20,118 bases of DNA from Actinomycetota bacterium (lineage in GTDB: Bacteria; Actinomycetota; Thermoleophilia; Solirubrobacterales; Thermoleophilaceae): NCBI GenBank assembly GCA_005885165.1, contig VAXR01000026.1:1-20118 (forward strand). The letters are read 5' to 3'. Positions 1-7,184 of this stretch are shown here, one piece after another (the stretch's first letter is position 1; each line of letters starts with the position of its first letter). A model generated the notes under the pieces. That model saw only the letters and a program-made list of their open reading frames with translations. It did not search any database and was not told the origin of the DNA. Position numbers and translations under genes: made by a program.

Positions 1-503
1 CTCTTCAGCTGGGAGGGGTGGCGGATCGCCCACTCGAGCCCGAACGGGCCGCCCCAGTCGTGCAGCGCCAGGTGGACCCGGTCGATCCGCAGCTTCCGAA
101 GGACGTGCCCGAGGAAAGCCGCCTCGCCCTGCGCGCTGTAGGGGAAGTTGGCCGGCTTCGAGGCGCGGCCGAAGCCGGGCATGTCGATCGCGATGGCACG
201 ACGGCCGAGCTGCGCCGCATCGGCGAGCAGGCGCACGGCATCGGCGCCGGACCCGGGGTTGCCGTGCACGAAGACGATCGCCTCCCGTGCCCTGCGGGGC
301 CCGGCCTGCAGAAGCGGCGTGTGGAGCCCGTCGACCACCAGGCGGCTCCGCGTGACCCCGTGCGGAAGCGTCCTCCCCGACCAGTCGACACGGGGCGAGG
401 CACCGAACGCGACCCCAGGGCTCGCCAACGCGGCGAGCGCGAGCAAGAGGATCCCGCACAGCGCGGCGGCCAGGATGGCCACCTTCCCCCTGCTCCACGG
501 CAT
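1..503 (-). CDS. Alpha/beta hydrolase with Asp nucleophile elbow, membrane-anchored or secreted (3' end cut by window)
   Basis: The 167 visible residues begin at ATG 503, and the C-terminus with the expected acid and His residues lies beyond base 1. Residues 7-28 are a hydrophobic signal peptide or anchor after a short basic start, so the catalytic domain is probably outside the cytoplasm. HGNPGSG (80-86) is the oxyanion-hole loop, GFGRASKP (110-117) matches the GxGxSxKP loop, and LHDWGGPFG (147-155) is the nucleophile elbow with Asp149. In the family, HGNP plus an HDWGG elbow is typical of haloalkane dehalogenases and epoxide hydrolases, not serine esterases. The substrate cannot be told from this part. 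A TACCGT box ends 7 nt before the ATG and supports this start; an in-frame GTG 9 nt upstream is the alternative. It is divergent from the phosphoesterase gene. Confidence 0.85.
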   Translation of the reverse strand, partial: MPWSRGKVAILAAALCGILLLALAALASPGVAFGASPRVDWSGRTLPHGVTRSRLVVDGLHTPLLQAGPRRAREAIVFVHGNPGSGADAVRLLADAAQLGRRAIAIDMPGFGRASKPANFPYSAQGEAAFLGHVLRKLRIDRVHLALHDWGGPFGLEWAIRHPSQLK

Positions 504-510
504 GGGGGGC

Positions 511-516
511 ACGGTA
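511..516 (-). promoter_or_regulatory. -10-like box TACCGT for the alpha/beta hydrolase
   Basis: TACCGT ends 7 nt before ATG 503, so transcription would begin at or near the start codon. No Shine-Dalgarno sequence and no clear -35 box are visible. It fits the TANNNT-plus-7-9-nt pattern seen at several other gene heads here. Confidence 0.4.
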
Positions 517-599
517 CCGGCAGGGCGCGGGCTTTTCGCCGGTCACCCCGCCCGCATGCCGCGTAACACGTTCGTGACACACGGACGCGGGCGACCGGT

Positions 600-605
600 T
601 AGCTT
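600..605 (+). promoter_or_regulatory. -10-like box TAGCTT for the phosphoesterase operon
   Basis: TAGCTT ends 9 nt before GTG 615. GTGACA at 574-579 resembles a -35 box, but its 20-nt spacer is long. The interval 504-614 is the shared divergent promoter region with the hydrolase and holds nothing else I can identify. Confidence 0.4.
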
Positions 606-614
606 TGGCCGCCC

Positions 615-2129
615 GTGAGCGACGTTCGCGATCCCGAGTACGCGGAGCGGCTCGCATTCGAGGCGCCCGACGAGTACCTGAGACGGCGGGAGTTCCTACA
701 GCGCACGGCGCTCACCGCGGGTCTGGCCACGGGCCTGGCGACCGTCCTGAGCCCCGACGTGCTGGTCGCCGAGGCGGGGCGCCGCCAACACCGTGTGCAC
801 CTGCCGAGCCCGCGCAACATGCCGATCGACACGTTCGTCGTGTTGATGATGGAGAACCGCTCCTTCGACCACTACCTGGGCTGGCTCCCGGGCGCCGACG
901 GCCGCCAGGCCGGCCTGACGTTCGTCGACAAGCAGGGCAAGAAGCACTCCACGCACCCCCTTTCTCCCGACTTCCAGGGGTGCGCGTTCAACGATCCCGA
1001 CCACTCGTGGGAGGGCGGCCGAACCGAGATGGCGCACGGCCGCATGAACGGGTTCCTCAAGGCGGGGGACAACGACGTGTTCTCGATCGGCTACTACCGC
1101 GAGCAGGACCTGCCGTTCACCCCCCACATGGCGAGGGCGTTCACCACATACGACCGGTTCTTCTGCTCGCTGCTCGCCTCCACGTATCCGAACCGCGAGT
1201 ACATGCACGCCGCCCAGTCATACGGCAAGCACGACAACAGCATCCCGTCGGCCGGCTTCCAGAACCAGGGGTTTCCCGACACCACGATCTTCGCCGCGCT
1301 CTCGGCGAAGGGGATCTCCAACCACTACTTCTTCAGCGACATCCCCGCGTCGGCGCTGTGGGGGCAGAAAGGCCTCGCGCGGTCGAGCCGCGTCGACGAG
1401 TTCTACGCCCGCTGCCAGACCGGGACGCTGCCGCACGTGTCGTTCGTCGATCCGTCGTTCGCGAACGAGGGCGGAGGGACTTCCGGCGACGAGCATCCGC
1501 ACGGCGACGTTCGCGCCGGACAGGGCTTCGTGTCCGAGGTCGTGCACGCATTCATGAGCTCGCCGCAGTGGAAGCGGGGCGCGCTCTTCGTCGTCTACGA
1601 CGAGTGGGGAGGCTTCTTCGAGCACGTCCGGCCGCCGCACGTTCCGGACATCCGTGAGAGCCGCCAGCTGAACAAGGACTTCGGCCAAATGGGCTTCCGG
1701 ATCCCGGCCGTGGCCATCTCGCCGTACGTGCGCCGGGGGCACGTCGATCACGGGATCTACGGGTTCGAGTCGATCCTGAAGATGATCGAGTACAAGTTCG
1801 GGTTGCGGCCGCTGACGCGCCGCGACGCGTACGCCCGCAACATCGCGCGCTCGTTCGACTGGGTGTCGAAGCCGCGGCTCACCCCACCGGACATCCCGAC
1901 CGCGCCCATGGTGCTGGGCATGCAGTGCTCGAACCGGCCGCCGTCGCCGGTGGTCAGGGAGGCGGTCCCCGAGGTCTCGGTCGCCGACCGCCCCAAGCCG
2001 CACGACATGACCGCGCTTCTCACGACCGGGTACCTGGAGCGGCTCGGCTTCCACTACAGGCCGGCCACGCCCGAGATCCTCTTCCGCGAGCCGGACAAGG
2101 CGCGGGCCGCGCTGGCCGGCGGCCGGTGA
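615..2129 (+). CDS. Tat-exported phosphoesterase (phospholipase C / acid phosphatase family)
   Basis: This 504-residue protein belongs to the bacterial phosphoesterase family of the alkaline phosphatase fold, which includes phospholipases C and AcpA-type acid phosphatases. The N-terminus has a twin-arginine motif RRREFLQ (23-29) and a hydrophobic stretch to about residue 54, so it is probably exported folded by Tat. VLMMENRSFDHYLGW (76-90) is the family signature carrying metal-binding Glu80 and Asn81. DPDHSWEGG (127-135), STYPNREYMHAAQS, DEHPHGD and YDEWGGFFEHV are the further expected metal or phosphate-binding segments. Length and motif order fit the family. Whether it acts on phospholipids or small phosphate esters is unresolved. 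The GTG start at 615 is 9 nt after a -10-like box. Its stop overlaps the RTX gene start by 4 nt, so the two are probably co-translated. Confidence 0.9.
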   Translation: MSDVRDPEYAERLAFEAPDEYLRRREFLQRTALTAGLATGLATVLSPDVLVAEAGRRQHRVHLPSPRNMPIDTFVVLMMENRSFDHYLGWLPGADGRQAGLTFVDKQGKKHSTHPLSPDFQGCAFNDPDHSWEGGRTEMAHGRMNGFLKAGDNDVFSIGYYREQDLPFTPHMARAFTTYDRFFCSLLASTYPNREYMHAAQSYGKHDNSIPSAGFQNQGFPDTTIFAALSAKGISNHYFFSDIPASALWGQKGLARSSRVDEFYARCQTGTLPHVSFVDPSFANEGGGTSGDEHPHGDVRAGQGFVSEVVHAFMSSPQWKRGALFVVYDEWGGFFEHVRPPHVPDIRESRQLNKDFGQMGFRIPAVAISPYVRRGHVDHGIYGFESILKMIEYKFGLRPLTRRDAYARNIARSFDWVSKPRLTPPDIPTAPMVLGMQCSNRPPSPVVREAVPEVSVADRPKPHDMTALLTTGYLERLGFHYRPATPEILFREPDKARAALAGGR

Positions 2130-2731
2130 GCCGGCGTACGGTCGCGGCGCTCGTCGCCGCGGGTGCCCTGATCGCGGCGGCCACGGCCGACGCGGGGGTG
2201 ATCCGCGGCACGGCCGGCGGCGACACGCTCGACGGCACCGCGAAGGCAGACCGGATCTACGCCGGGCCGGGGAACGACGTGGTGCACGGGCGCGCGGGCA
2301 ACGACCGCATCCTCGGCGGCCGCGGCGACGATCGCCTGTTCGGCGGCCCGGGCACCGACTTCATCTTCGGCGGGCCCGGCAAGGACGACATATTCGGCGG
2401 CCCTGGCGGCGACACGATCCACGGCGACGGGGGCAACGACACGATCCACGGAGACGCCGGGGCCGACGTGGTCAGCGGCGGGCCGGGCAACGACGCGATC
2501 TACGGCGGCTCGGGCGACGACCGCCTGCGCGGCGACGCCGGCAACGATGTGATCTACGCCGGCTCCGGCGAGAACGTGATCGAGGGAGGGGCGGGGAACG
2601 ACGTCATCTACGCGCGCAACGGCGCCCAGGACACCATCTACTGCGGGCCCGGGGTCGACACCGCGGTCGTCGACGCGCGCGAGGACGGCGTATTCGATTG
2701 CGAGAAGGTGATGTACCCGAAGGGGAGCTGA
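2126..2731 (+). CDS. Secreted RTX-type (hemolysin-type) calcium-binding repeat protein
   Basis: The start is a GTG embedded in the upstream stop (GTGA, 4-nt overlap), giving 201 residues. Residues 1-23 look like a Sec signal peptide ending in ADA before Gly24. From about residue 28 to 175 nearly all the sequence is tandem nonapeptides of the GGxGxDxxx type, for example GGRGDDRLF, GGPGTDFIF, GGPGKDDIF and GGSGDDRLR, about 15 units. Such repeats fold into a calcium-filled beta-roll outside the cell. The tail after the roll has Cys173 and Cys192, which could form a disulfide capping the roll. No catalytic domain and no recognisable type I secretion signal are seen. Coupling to the phosphoesterase suggests a joint role outside the cell; this is inference. 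Confidence 0.85.
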   Translation: MSRRTVAALVAAGALIAAATADAGVIRGTAGGDTLDGTAKADRIYAGPGNDVVHGRAGNDRILGGRGDDRLFGGPGTDFIFGGPGKDDIFGGPGGDTIHGDGGNDTIHGDAGADVVSGGPGNDAIYGGSGDDRLRGDAGNDVIYAGSGENVIEGGAGNDVIYARNGAQDTIYCGPGVDTAVVDAREDGVFDCEKVMYPKGS

Positions 2732-2743
2732 GCTGCCGGCCCG

Positions 2744-3703
2744 CTAGCCCGGCTCGGCCTGGAAGCCGGCGTCGAGTAGCTGCCGAGCCTGGCCGCCGAT
2801 GTCCATCGAGTTCAGGAGCACCGCGCCGAGCGTGTGGCTGCCGCGGCGCGCGATCCCGACGAAGCACTTCCCGGCCGGGTTCGTGAAGCCCGTCTTGAGG
2901 CCGATCGTCCCCGGATAGCGAAGGCGCATGAGCGGGTTGTGCGAGTAGAGGTCGAGCCAGCCGCCCTTGATCGGGAACGGGAGGCGGGCGTGCCACGTGG
3001 CCACGATCTTGGCGACCCGCGGCCGGGCCATCACGATGCGCGACAGCGCCGCGACGTCCACGGGGCAGGAGCGGTTGCCGTCCTGCAGCCCGTACGAGGA
3101 GACGAAGTGCGTGCAGCGCAGGTCGAGCTGATGCGCGCGCCGGTTCATCATCTTCGCGAAGTTCTGGTCGGAGCCCGCGATGCGGTCGGCGAGCGCCACG
3201 GCTGCGTCGTTGCCCGACGGCAGGAGCAGCCCGTACATCAGCGCGTTCACCGAGACGTCCTTGCCGAGTGGCAGCACCCCGACCTCGGATCCCGTGTAGT
3301 GGAGCGCGTCCGGCCCGATCTTCGCCTGCGCCTGGTTGTTCGTGTGCTCGACGACGAGGAGCGCGGTCATGATCTTGGTCAGGCTCGCGATCGGCCGCAC
3401 GACCAGCGGGTCGTGGCTCCAGAGGACGTGCCCCGTGTCCACGTCGAAGAGCAGCCCGCCCGCGGCCGGCGGGCGAAGCCGCACGTGCACCCGGCGGCCG
3501 CCGTGCAGCTGGATCCCCGGCGGGATCGTCTCCCCGTGGTGCCCTTTCCCCCGATTGCGGTGCGGCGCGTTCACGACCTCGAGGCCGGCCCGCTTCCCGC
3601 CCGAGGAGCCGCCGCCCTCGGCGATCACCGCGGCGGCGCCGCCGGCGAAGAGCAGCGTCGCGACGGCCACCGGCAGCGGCCAGACGCGCGCGCGCCGGCG
3701 CAT
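2744..3703 (-). CDS. D-alanyl-D-alanine carboxypeptidase, peptidase S11 family (PBP5-like, short form)
   Basis: This penicillin-binding protein is expected to remove the terminal D-Ala from peptidoglycan stem pentapeptides outside the membrane. From the ATG at 3703 it has 319 residues. A basic start and hydrophobic segment (8-28) form a signal peptide or anchor. The three active-site motifs are present: SLTK (Ser107 nucleophile, Lys110), SGN (163-165) and KTG (270-272). It ends about 45 residues after KTG, so it lacks the second beta domain and C-terminal amphipathic anchor of E. coli PBP5. The start at 3703 is preferred because a GGGGGG Shine-Dalgarno-like run lies just upstream. An ATG at 3748 would add 15 residues, overlap the preceding gene by 8 nt and put polar sequence before the signal. 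It is last in the rhomboid operon and converges on the RTX gene with a 12-nt gap. Confidence 0.9.
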   Translation of the reverse strand: MRRRARVWPLPVAVATLLFAGGAAAVIAEGGGSSGGKRAGLEVVNAPHRNRGKGHHGETIPPGIQLHGGRRVHVRLRPPAAGGLLFDVDTGHVLWSHDPLVVRPIASLTKIMTALLVVEHTNNQAQAKIGPDALHYTGSEVGVLPLGKDVSVNALMYGLLLPSGNDAAVALADRIAGSDQNFAKMMNRRAHQLDLRCTHFVSSYGLQDGNRSCPVDVAALSRIVMARPRVAKIVATWHARLPFPIKGGWLDLYSHNPLMRLRYPGTIGLKTGFTNPAGKCFVGIARRGSHTLGAVLLNSMDIGGQARQLLDAGFQAEPG

Positions 3704-3740
3704 CCTGCCCCCCTGCAGCGGGCTGCGCTCCCGCACCGGC

Positions 3741-3914
3741 CTATTCATCGGGCGATGTCAGGGCGCCGAGGACGCCCACCCCCAGGACGACGAGAATCAC
3801 GAGCGAGATGATGACGAAGCCGTCGATTCCATTTGTCACCACCACGCGGATCGTTAGGAACGCGAGTAAGCCGATGATGAAGAGGGCGCCGACCAGGACG
3901 CCGTTGCGGGCCAT
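3741..3914 (-). CDS. Small two-helix membrane protein, unknown function
   Basis: This is a 57-residue protein with two hydrophobic helices (about 5-25 and 31-52), a short polar turn with Thr-Asn-Gly between them and an acidic C-terminal SPDE. Its ATG overlaps the rhomboid stop by one base (TGATG), a strong sign of translational coupling. Its stop sits just ahead of the carboxypeptidase gene. I recognise no family. Being between a membrane protease and a cell-wall enzyme suggests an envelope role, but that is only context. Confidence 0.7.
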   Translation of the reverse strand: MARNGVLVGALFIIGLLAFLTIRVVVTNGIDGFVIISLVILVVLGVGVLGALTSPDE

Positions 3915-4768
3915 CAATACACCGGGAGCTTGGGCTGCGAGTAGTCGTCGTGGGCACGGTGCGCGAGCAGCTTGATCGTCGCCAGCCCGAAGAGGAATCC
4001 GCCGATGTGGGCGAAGTAGGCGACGCCGCCCTGCGCCCCGCCCGCAGATTGCGCCCCGTCCAGGACCTGCAGGACGAACCAGAAGCCCAGCACCAGCAAC
4101 GCCGGCAGCTCGAGCAGCGTGACGAAGAAGACAATGAATACGAGCGTTACTACCCGCGCCCGGGGATAGAGCAGCGCGTAGCCGCCGAGGACCGCCGCGA
4201 TCGCCCCGCTCGCACCGAGGTTCGGCACGGTCGAGTTGGGGCCGACCGCGGTCTGTAGCAGCGTGGCCGCGAGGCCCCCCATCAGGTAGAAGGCGACGAA
4301 CACCGGGCGGGGCATCGAGTCCTCCACGTTGTTCCCGAAGATCCACAGGAACAGCATGTTTCCCGCGATGTGGAGCAGGCCGCCGTGCATGAACATCGCG
4401 GTGAGGATCGTGAGCAAGACGCTTGGCTGGTGTTTCGGCTTGACCGAGGTCACGGTCCCGGGGCCGACCACCTGACCGGTCACCCGATCCACGCCCGTGG
4501 CGACCTTGCCCTGGCAGAGGACCTGGTCGGGATTGACCACCTCGGGGCCGCCGGCGAGGGTTCCGATCTCCCCGCACTTCTTCCCGATGTGGGTCAGCTT
4601 GTACGGGATGAAGGCGTACTTGATCGTGTTGGACTCGCTCACGGCGAACCCGTGACCGTTCCAGTGCGCGTGCTGGAATCCGAAGAACATCGCCACGTTG
4701 ATGACGATCAGAGCGACGGTGATCACCGGGAACCGCCGGGTCGCGATGTTGTCCTTCAGCGGCAGCAA
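3914..4768 (-). CDS. Rhomboid family intramembrane serine protease
   Basis: This 284-residue polytopic membrane protein carries the rhomboid catalytic dyad: GASGA with Ser187, and the His of AHIGG (His254). MHGGLLHIAGNMLFLWIFG (127-145) supplies the conserved HxxxN region (Asn137). Residues 13-31 form the first helix. The loop between helix 1 and the next helix (about 32-115) is longer than usual and holds two cysteines (65 and 85) that could pair outside the membrane. The start is TTG: a TAA lies in frame three codons upstream, and the N-terminus LPLKDN...TRRFP matches usual rhomboid starts. A TAGCCT box ends 8 nt before the TTG. It follows lipA by 63 nt but probably has its own promoter, and it leads the small membrane protein and carboxypeptidase genes. 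The substrate is unknown. Confidence 0.9.
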   Translation of the reverse strand: MLPLKDNIATRRFPVITVALIVINVAMFFGFQHAHWNGHGFAVSESNTIKYAFIPYKLTHIGKKCGEIGTLAGGPEVVNPDQVLCQGKVATGVDRVTGQVVGPGTVTSVKPKHQPSVLLTILTAMFMHGGLLHIAGNMLFLWIFGNNVEDSMPRPVFVAFYLMGGLAATLLQTAVGPNSTVPNLGASGAIAAVLGGYALLYPRARVVTLVFIVFFVTLLELPALLVLGFWFVLQVLDGAQSAGGAQGGVAYFAHIGGFLFGLATIKLLAHRAHDDYSQPKLPVY

Positions 4769-4776
4769 GCCGGGTT

Positions 4777-4782
4777 AGGCTA
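4777..4782 (-). promoter_or_regulatory. -10-like box TAGCCT for the rhomboid operon
   Basis: TAGCCT ends 8 nt before TTG 4768, in the 63-nt gap after lipA. No -35 box and no Shine-Dalgarno sequence are evident, which is consistent with a leaderless message. The same hexamer precedes lpd. Confidence 0.4.
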
Positions 4783-4831
4783 AAGACCGCGGTCCCCGGA
4801 TGGGGCGGCGCTCAGGAGACGGGCGGTTCGC

Positions 4832-5767
4832 TCAGGAGGCGCTCGCGGCCTGCGCCAGCGTCTGCTCGGCGTGGTAGCTCGAGCGCACGAGCGGCCCGGC
4901 CGCCACGGACTCGAAGCCCATCGCGTACGCCTCGCGCTCCAGGTCCGCGAACTCGTCGGGATGCCAGTAGCGGACGACAGGCAGGTGGTTGCGCGTGGGG
5001 CGGAGGTACTGGCCCACGGTGAGCACCTGGACGCCGTGCTCGCGCAGGGTCCAGAACGCGTCGAGGAGCTCCTCGCGTGTCTCACCGAGGCCGGTCATGA
5101 GCCCGGACTTGGTGACGACCTCGTCGCCACCCATCTCCTTCGCGTTGCGGAGCACGCGGCACGAGCGGAGGAAGCGGGAGCCGCGGCGTGCGAGCGGGTA
5201 CAGCCGCGGCACCGTCTCGACGTTGTGGTTGAAGACGTCAGGGCGCTCGGCGATCACGCTGGCGAGCGGCATCTCCTCGCCGCGGAAGTCGGGTGTGAGC
5301 ACCTCCACCTTGCAGCCGGGCGCGAGCCGCCTGATCGAGCGGATCACGCCGACGAACGCGCGCGAGCCGAGGTCGGGGAGGTCGTCGCGGTCGACGCTGG
5401 TGATCACGGCATGGCGCAGGCCCATCCGCTTCACGGACTGCGCGACGCGCAGCGGCTCGAGCGGGTCGACGGCCTGCGGCTTGCCGGTCTTGACGTTGCA
5501 GAAGCCGCAGCGGCGCGTGCAGGTGTCGCCGAGGATCATGAACGTCGCAGTGCCGCGGTCCCAACACTCGCCGATGTTCGGGCAGGCGGCCTCCTGGCAG
5601 ACGGTGTGAAGCTCGTTGCGCTCGATCATGCCCTTCAGCTCGAGGTAGCGCGCTCCGCCCGGCGCGCGGACCTTGAACCACGGCGGCTTGCGCTCCCGAT
5701 AGGGCCGCACCTCGCCCATGTCGAGGACGCGCGCTCCGCCCGGGTTGGCGCGGGAGCGGGTGCTCAC
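4832..5767 (-). CDS. lipA: Lipoyl synthase LipA
   Basis: LipA is a radical SAM enzyme that inserts two sulfur atoms into protein-bound octanoyl groups to make the lipoyl cofactor. The 311-residue product has the auxiliary-cluster CX4CX5C (Cys57, 62, 68), sacrificed as sulfur donor in the family, then the radical-SAM CX3CX2C (Cys83, 87, 90), and the C-terminal RSSYHA (295-300) whose serine ligates the auxiliary cluster. Length is normal. The GTG start at 5767 overlaps the lipB stop by 4 nt (GTGA), so translation is probably coupled. An in-frame ATG at residue 17 is an alternative. The client is most likely the E2 protein encoded at 11415-12782. Confidence 0.97.
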   Translation of the reverse strand: MSTRSRANPGGARVLDMGEVRPYRERKPPWFKVRAPGGARYLELKGMIERNELHTVCQEAACPNIGECWDRGTATFMILGDTCTRRCGFCNVKTGKPQAVDPLEPLRVAQSVKRMGLRHAVITSVDRDDLPDLGSRAFVGVIRSIRRLAPGCKVEVLTPDFRGEEMPLASVIAERPDVFNHNVETVPRLYPLARRGSRFLRSCRVLRNAKEMGGDEVVTKSGLMTGLGETREELLDAFWTLREHGVQVLTVGQYLRPTRNHLPVVRYWHPDEFADLEREAYAMGFESVAAGPLVRSSYHAEQTLAQAASAS

Positions 5768-6471
5768 GCCGGCACCGCCTCGGGCGTGTCCGCGGCGGCG
5801 GCCTCGGCGGCGGAGAGCAGCCGCTCGGGCGAGACGATCCGCTGCCGCAGGCCGAGCTGCTCCGCGAGCTGCCACGCGATCCGCTTGCGGAAGCACGGCA
5901 TCGCCCCGGTTCTGCGGGTCTCGACGTACAGCGAGGTCATCCGCACGCCGTCGATGCCGCACGGAACGATCCACTCGAACGGCTGGAGGTCGCAGTCGAC
6001 GTTCACCGCGAGGCCGTGCATCGTCACCCCGCGCGAGACGTGCACGCCGATCGACCCGATCTTGCGCTCGCCCACCCAGACGCCCGTCAGCCCCGGCCGG
6101 ATCTCCGCCTCGACGCGCTCCTCGGCGAAAGCGCGGATCACGGCGCGTTCCAGCTTCCGTACGTACTCGAGCACGTCGGTCACGCGCACGATCGGGTAGC
6201 CGACGAGCTGGCCCGGGCCGTGGTATGTCACGCGCCCGCCGCGGGAGGTCTCCGCCACCTCGATCCCCTGCCCGCGGTACCAGTCCTCTCCCATGGGGAG
6301 GTCCGCCGGCTCGCTGCGCCGGCCCTTCGTGTAGACGGGATCGTGCTCGAGGAGCAGGAGGAGGTCCGGCACGGCATCGGCCTGCCGCGCCGCTCGCAGG
6401 CTGTCCTGGATCGCGACGCCGTCTGCATAGGGGATCCGGCCGAGGTTCGCCACCCACAGCTCCGCACTCAT
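5764..6471 (-). CDS. lipB: Octanoyltransferase LipB
   Basis: LipB moves octanoate from acyl carrier protein to the lipoyl-domain lysine, the first step of de novo lipoylation. The 235-residue protein shows RGGRVTYHGPGQLVGYP (77-93), the family signature, catalytic Lys137 in KIGSIGVHVSRGVTMHG (137-153) and catalytic Cys171 in PCGI. The roughly 25-residue Ala-rich C-terminus is less conserved. ATG 6471 lies 8 nt after a TAGCAT box, with no Shine-Dalgarno sequence, suggesting a leaderless message. It is the first gene of a lipB-lipA pair and is divergent from the membrane protein gene at 6536. Confidence 0.97.
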   Translation of the reverse strand: MSAELWVANLGRIPYADGVAIQDSLRAARQADAVPDLLLLLEHDPVYTKGRRSEPADLPMGEDWYRGQGIEVAETSRGGRVTYHGPGQLVGYPIVRVTDVLEYVRKLERAVIRAFAEERVEAEIRPGLTGVWVGERKIGSIGVHVSRGVTMHGLAVNVDCDLQPFEWIVPCGIDGVRMTSLYVETRRTGAMPCFRKRIAWQLAEQLGLRQRIVSPERLLSAAEAAAADTPEAVPA

Positions 6472-6479
6472 CGAGACAG

Positions 6480-6485
6480 ATGCTA
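6480..6485 (-). promoter_or_regulatory. -10-like box TAGCAT for lipB-lipA
   Basis: TAGCAT ends 8 nt before the lipB ATG. It lies in the 64-nt divergent interval shared with the gene at 6536; no convincing -35 box is seen. Confidence 0.45.
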
Positions 6486-6522
6486 CGCCGCGGATCCCCG
6501 GCTCCCTGCTCCTCCGCCCCCG

Positions 6523-6528
6523 TAACCT
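6523..6528 (+). promoter_or_regulatory. -10-like box TAACCT for the 204-aa membrane protein
   Basis: TAACCT ends 7 nt before ATG 6536. It lies about 40 bp from the oppositely directed lipB box, so the two promoters overlap back to back and could influence one another. Confidence 0.45.
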
Positions 6529-6535
6529 GGACGAA

Positions 6536-7150
6536 ATGGCATCGGCGGAGCGCTTCTGGGCCCGCCGCCTGCGCTGGCGGCTCCTCGGGGCCTGGCGCTG
6601 GCCGGCCTTCGCGGCGGCGGTAGCGGTCGACGCGGTGCTGCTGCACACGCTCGGCACCGGCGTCCGCTTCAACATCCCGGTGTCGATCATCCTGGCGTCG
6701 TTCGGGAACCTCGGCCTGATCGCCTCGGCCGACCTCGTCATGCGCTTCGCCGAGCGCAAGCGGGCCGAGCGCGGGATCGAGGACCCGCACCTGCCCGTGG
6801 CGGCCGACCGCGGCGCGATCGCGCTGCTCGGCGCGGGCGTGGTCGGGCTTGCGCTGTCGGGGATCGCGACCCACCACCTGATCGTGTCCGAGACCAACGC
6901 CACGACCGCCAACGCGAAGGCGGTCGAGCGGTGGGTGAACCGCTACGCGGCGCCGATGTACCACCGCAACCTCGAGACGGCGAACACCGCCCGCCTGGCG
7001 GCCGGCAACTTCCGAACGTGCATCGCCGACGACGCCCGCCGGCACTTCCTCTGCCTGTTCGTCGACACCAGGCGCAGGCCGCCGAAGGTGGTGCGCGACC
7101 CGAGCGAGGAGCCGAACAAGCCGGAGCAGACGGGAGGCGGCGGCCTCTAG
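6536..7150 (+). CDS. Unknown membrane protein with three predicted helices
   Basis: The 204-residue product starts with a basic, Trp-rich stretch (1-22) and has hydrophobic segments at about 22-40, 46-66 and 93-111. The loop between helices 2 and 3 is strongly charged (RFAERKRAERGIEDPH, 70-85). The region 112-175 is soluble and has two cysteines (162 and 173) that could pair if extracytoplasmic. The C-terminus (about 179-204) is Pro, Glu and Gly rich and probably disordered. I do not recognise a family. It is a single gene, divergent from lipB and convergent with the GT-C-like gene. Confidence 0.75.
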   Translation: MASAERFWARRLRWRLLGAWRWPAFAAAVAVDAVLLHTLGTGVRFNIPVSIILASFGNLGLIASADLVMRFAERKRAERGIEDPHLPVAADRGAIALLGAGVVGLALSGIATHHLIVSETNATTANAKAVERWVNRYAAPMYHRNLETANTARLAAGNFRTCIADDARRHFLCLFVDTRRRPPKVVRDPSEEPNKPEQTGGGGL

Positions 7151-7163
7151 GCGTGGGGGGCGA

Positions 7164-7179
7164 CCGCGCGGCCGCGCGG
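7164..7179. terminator. Perfect 16-bp GC palindrome between convergent genes (possible bidirectional terminator)
   Basis: CCGCGCGGCCGCGCGG is self-complementary and lies in the 34-nt gap between two converging stop codons. As RNA it would give a stem of about 6 bp on either strand. There is no U-tract, so intrinsic termination is uncertain. Confidence 0.35.
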
Positions 7180-7184
7180 CAGTC

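Noticed and set aside
2413..2460. Near-identical DNA repeats (GACACGATCCACGG twice) as a possible repeat element.
   Set aside because: They encode successive RTX nonapeptides and are explained by the protein repeat.
4810..4838. GCTCAGGAG repeated 20 bp apart near the lipA stop, as a regulatory or attachment site.
   Set aside because: Only 9 bp long, with no associated element; compatible with chance in GC-rich sequence.
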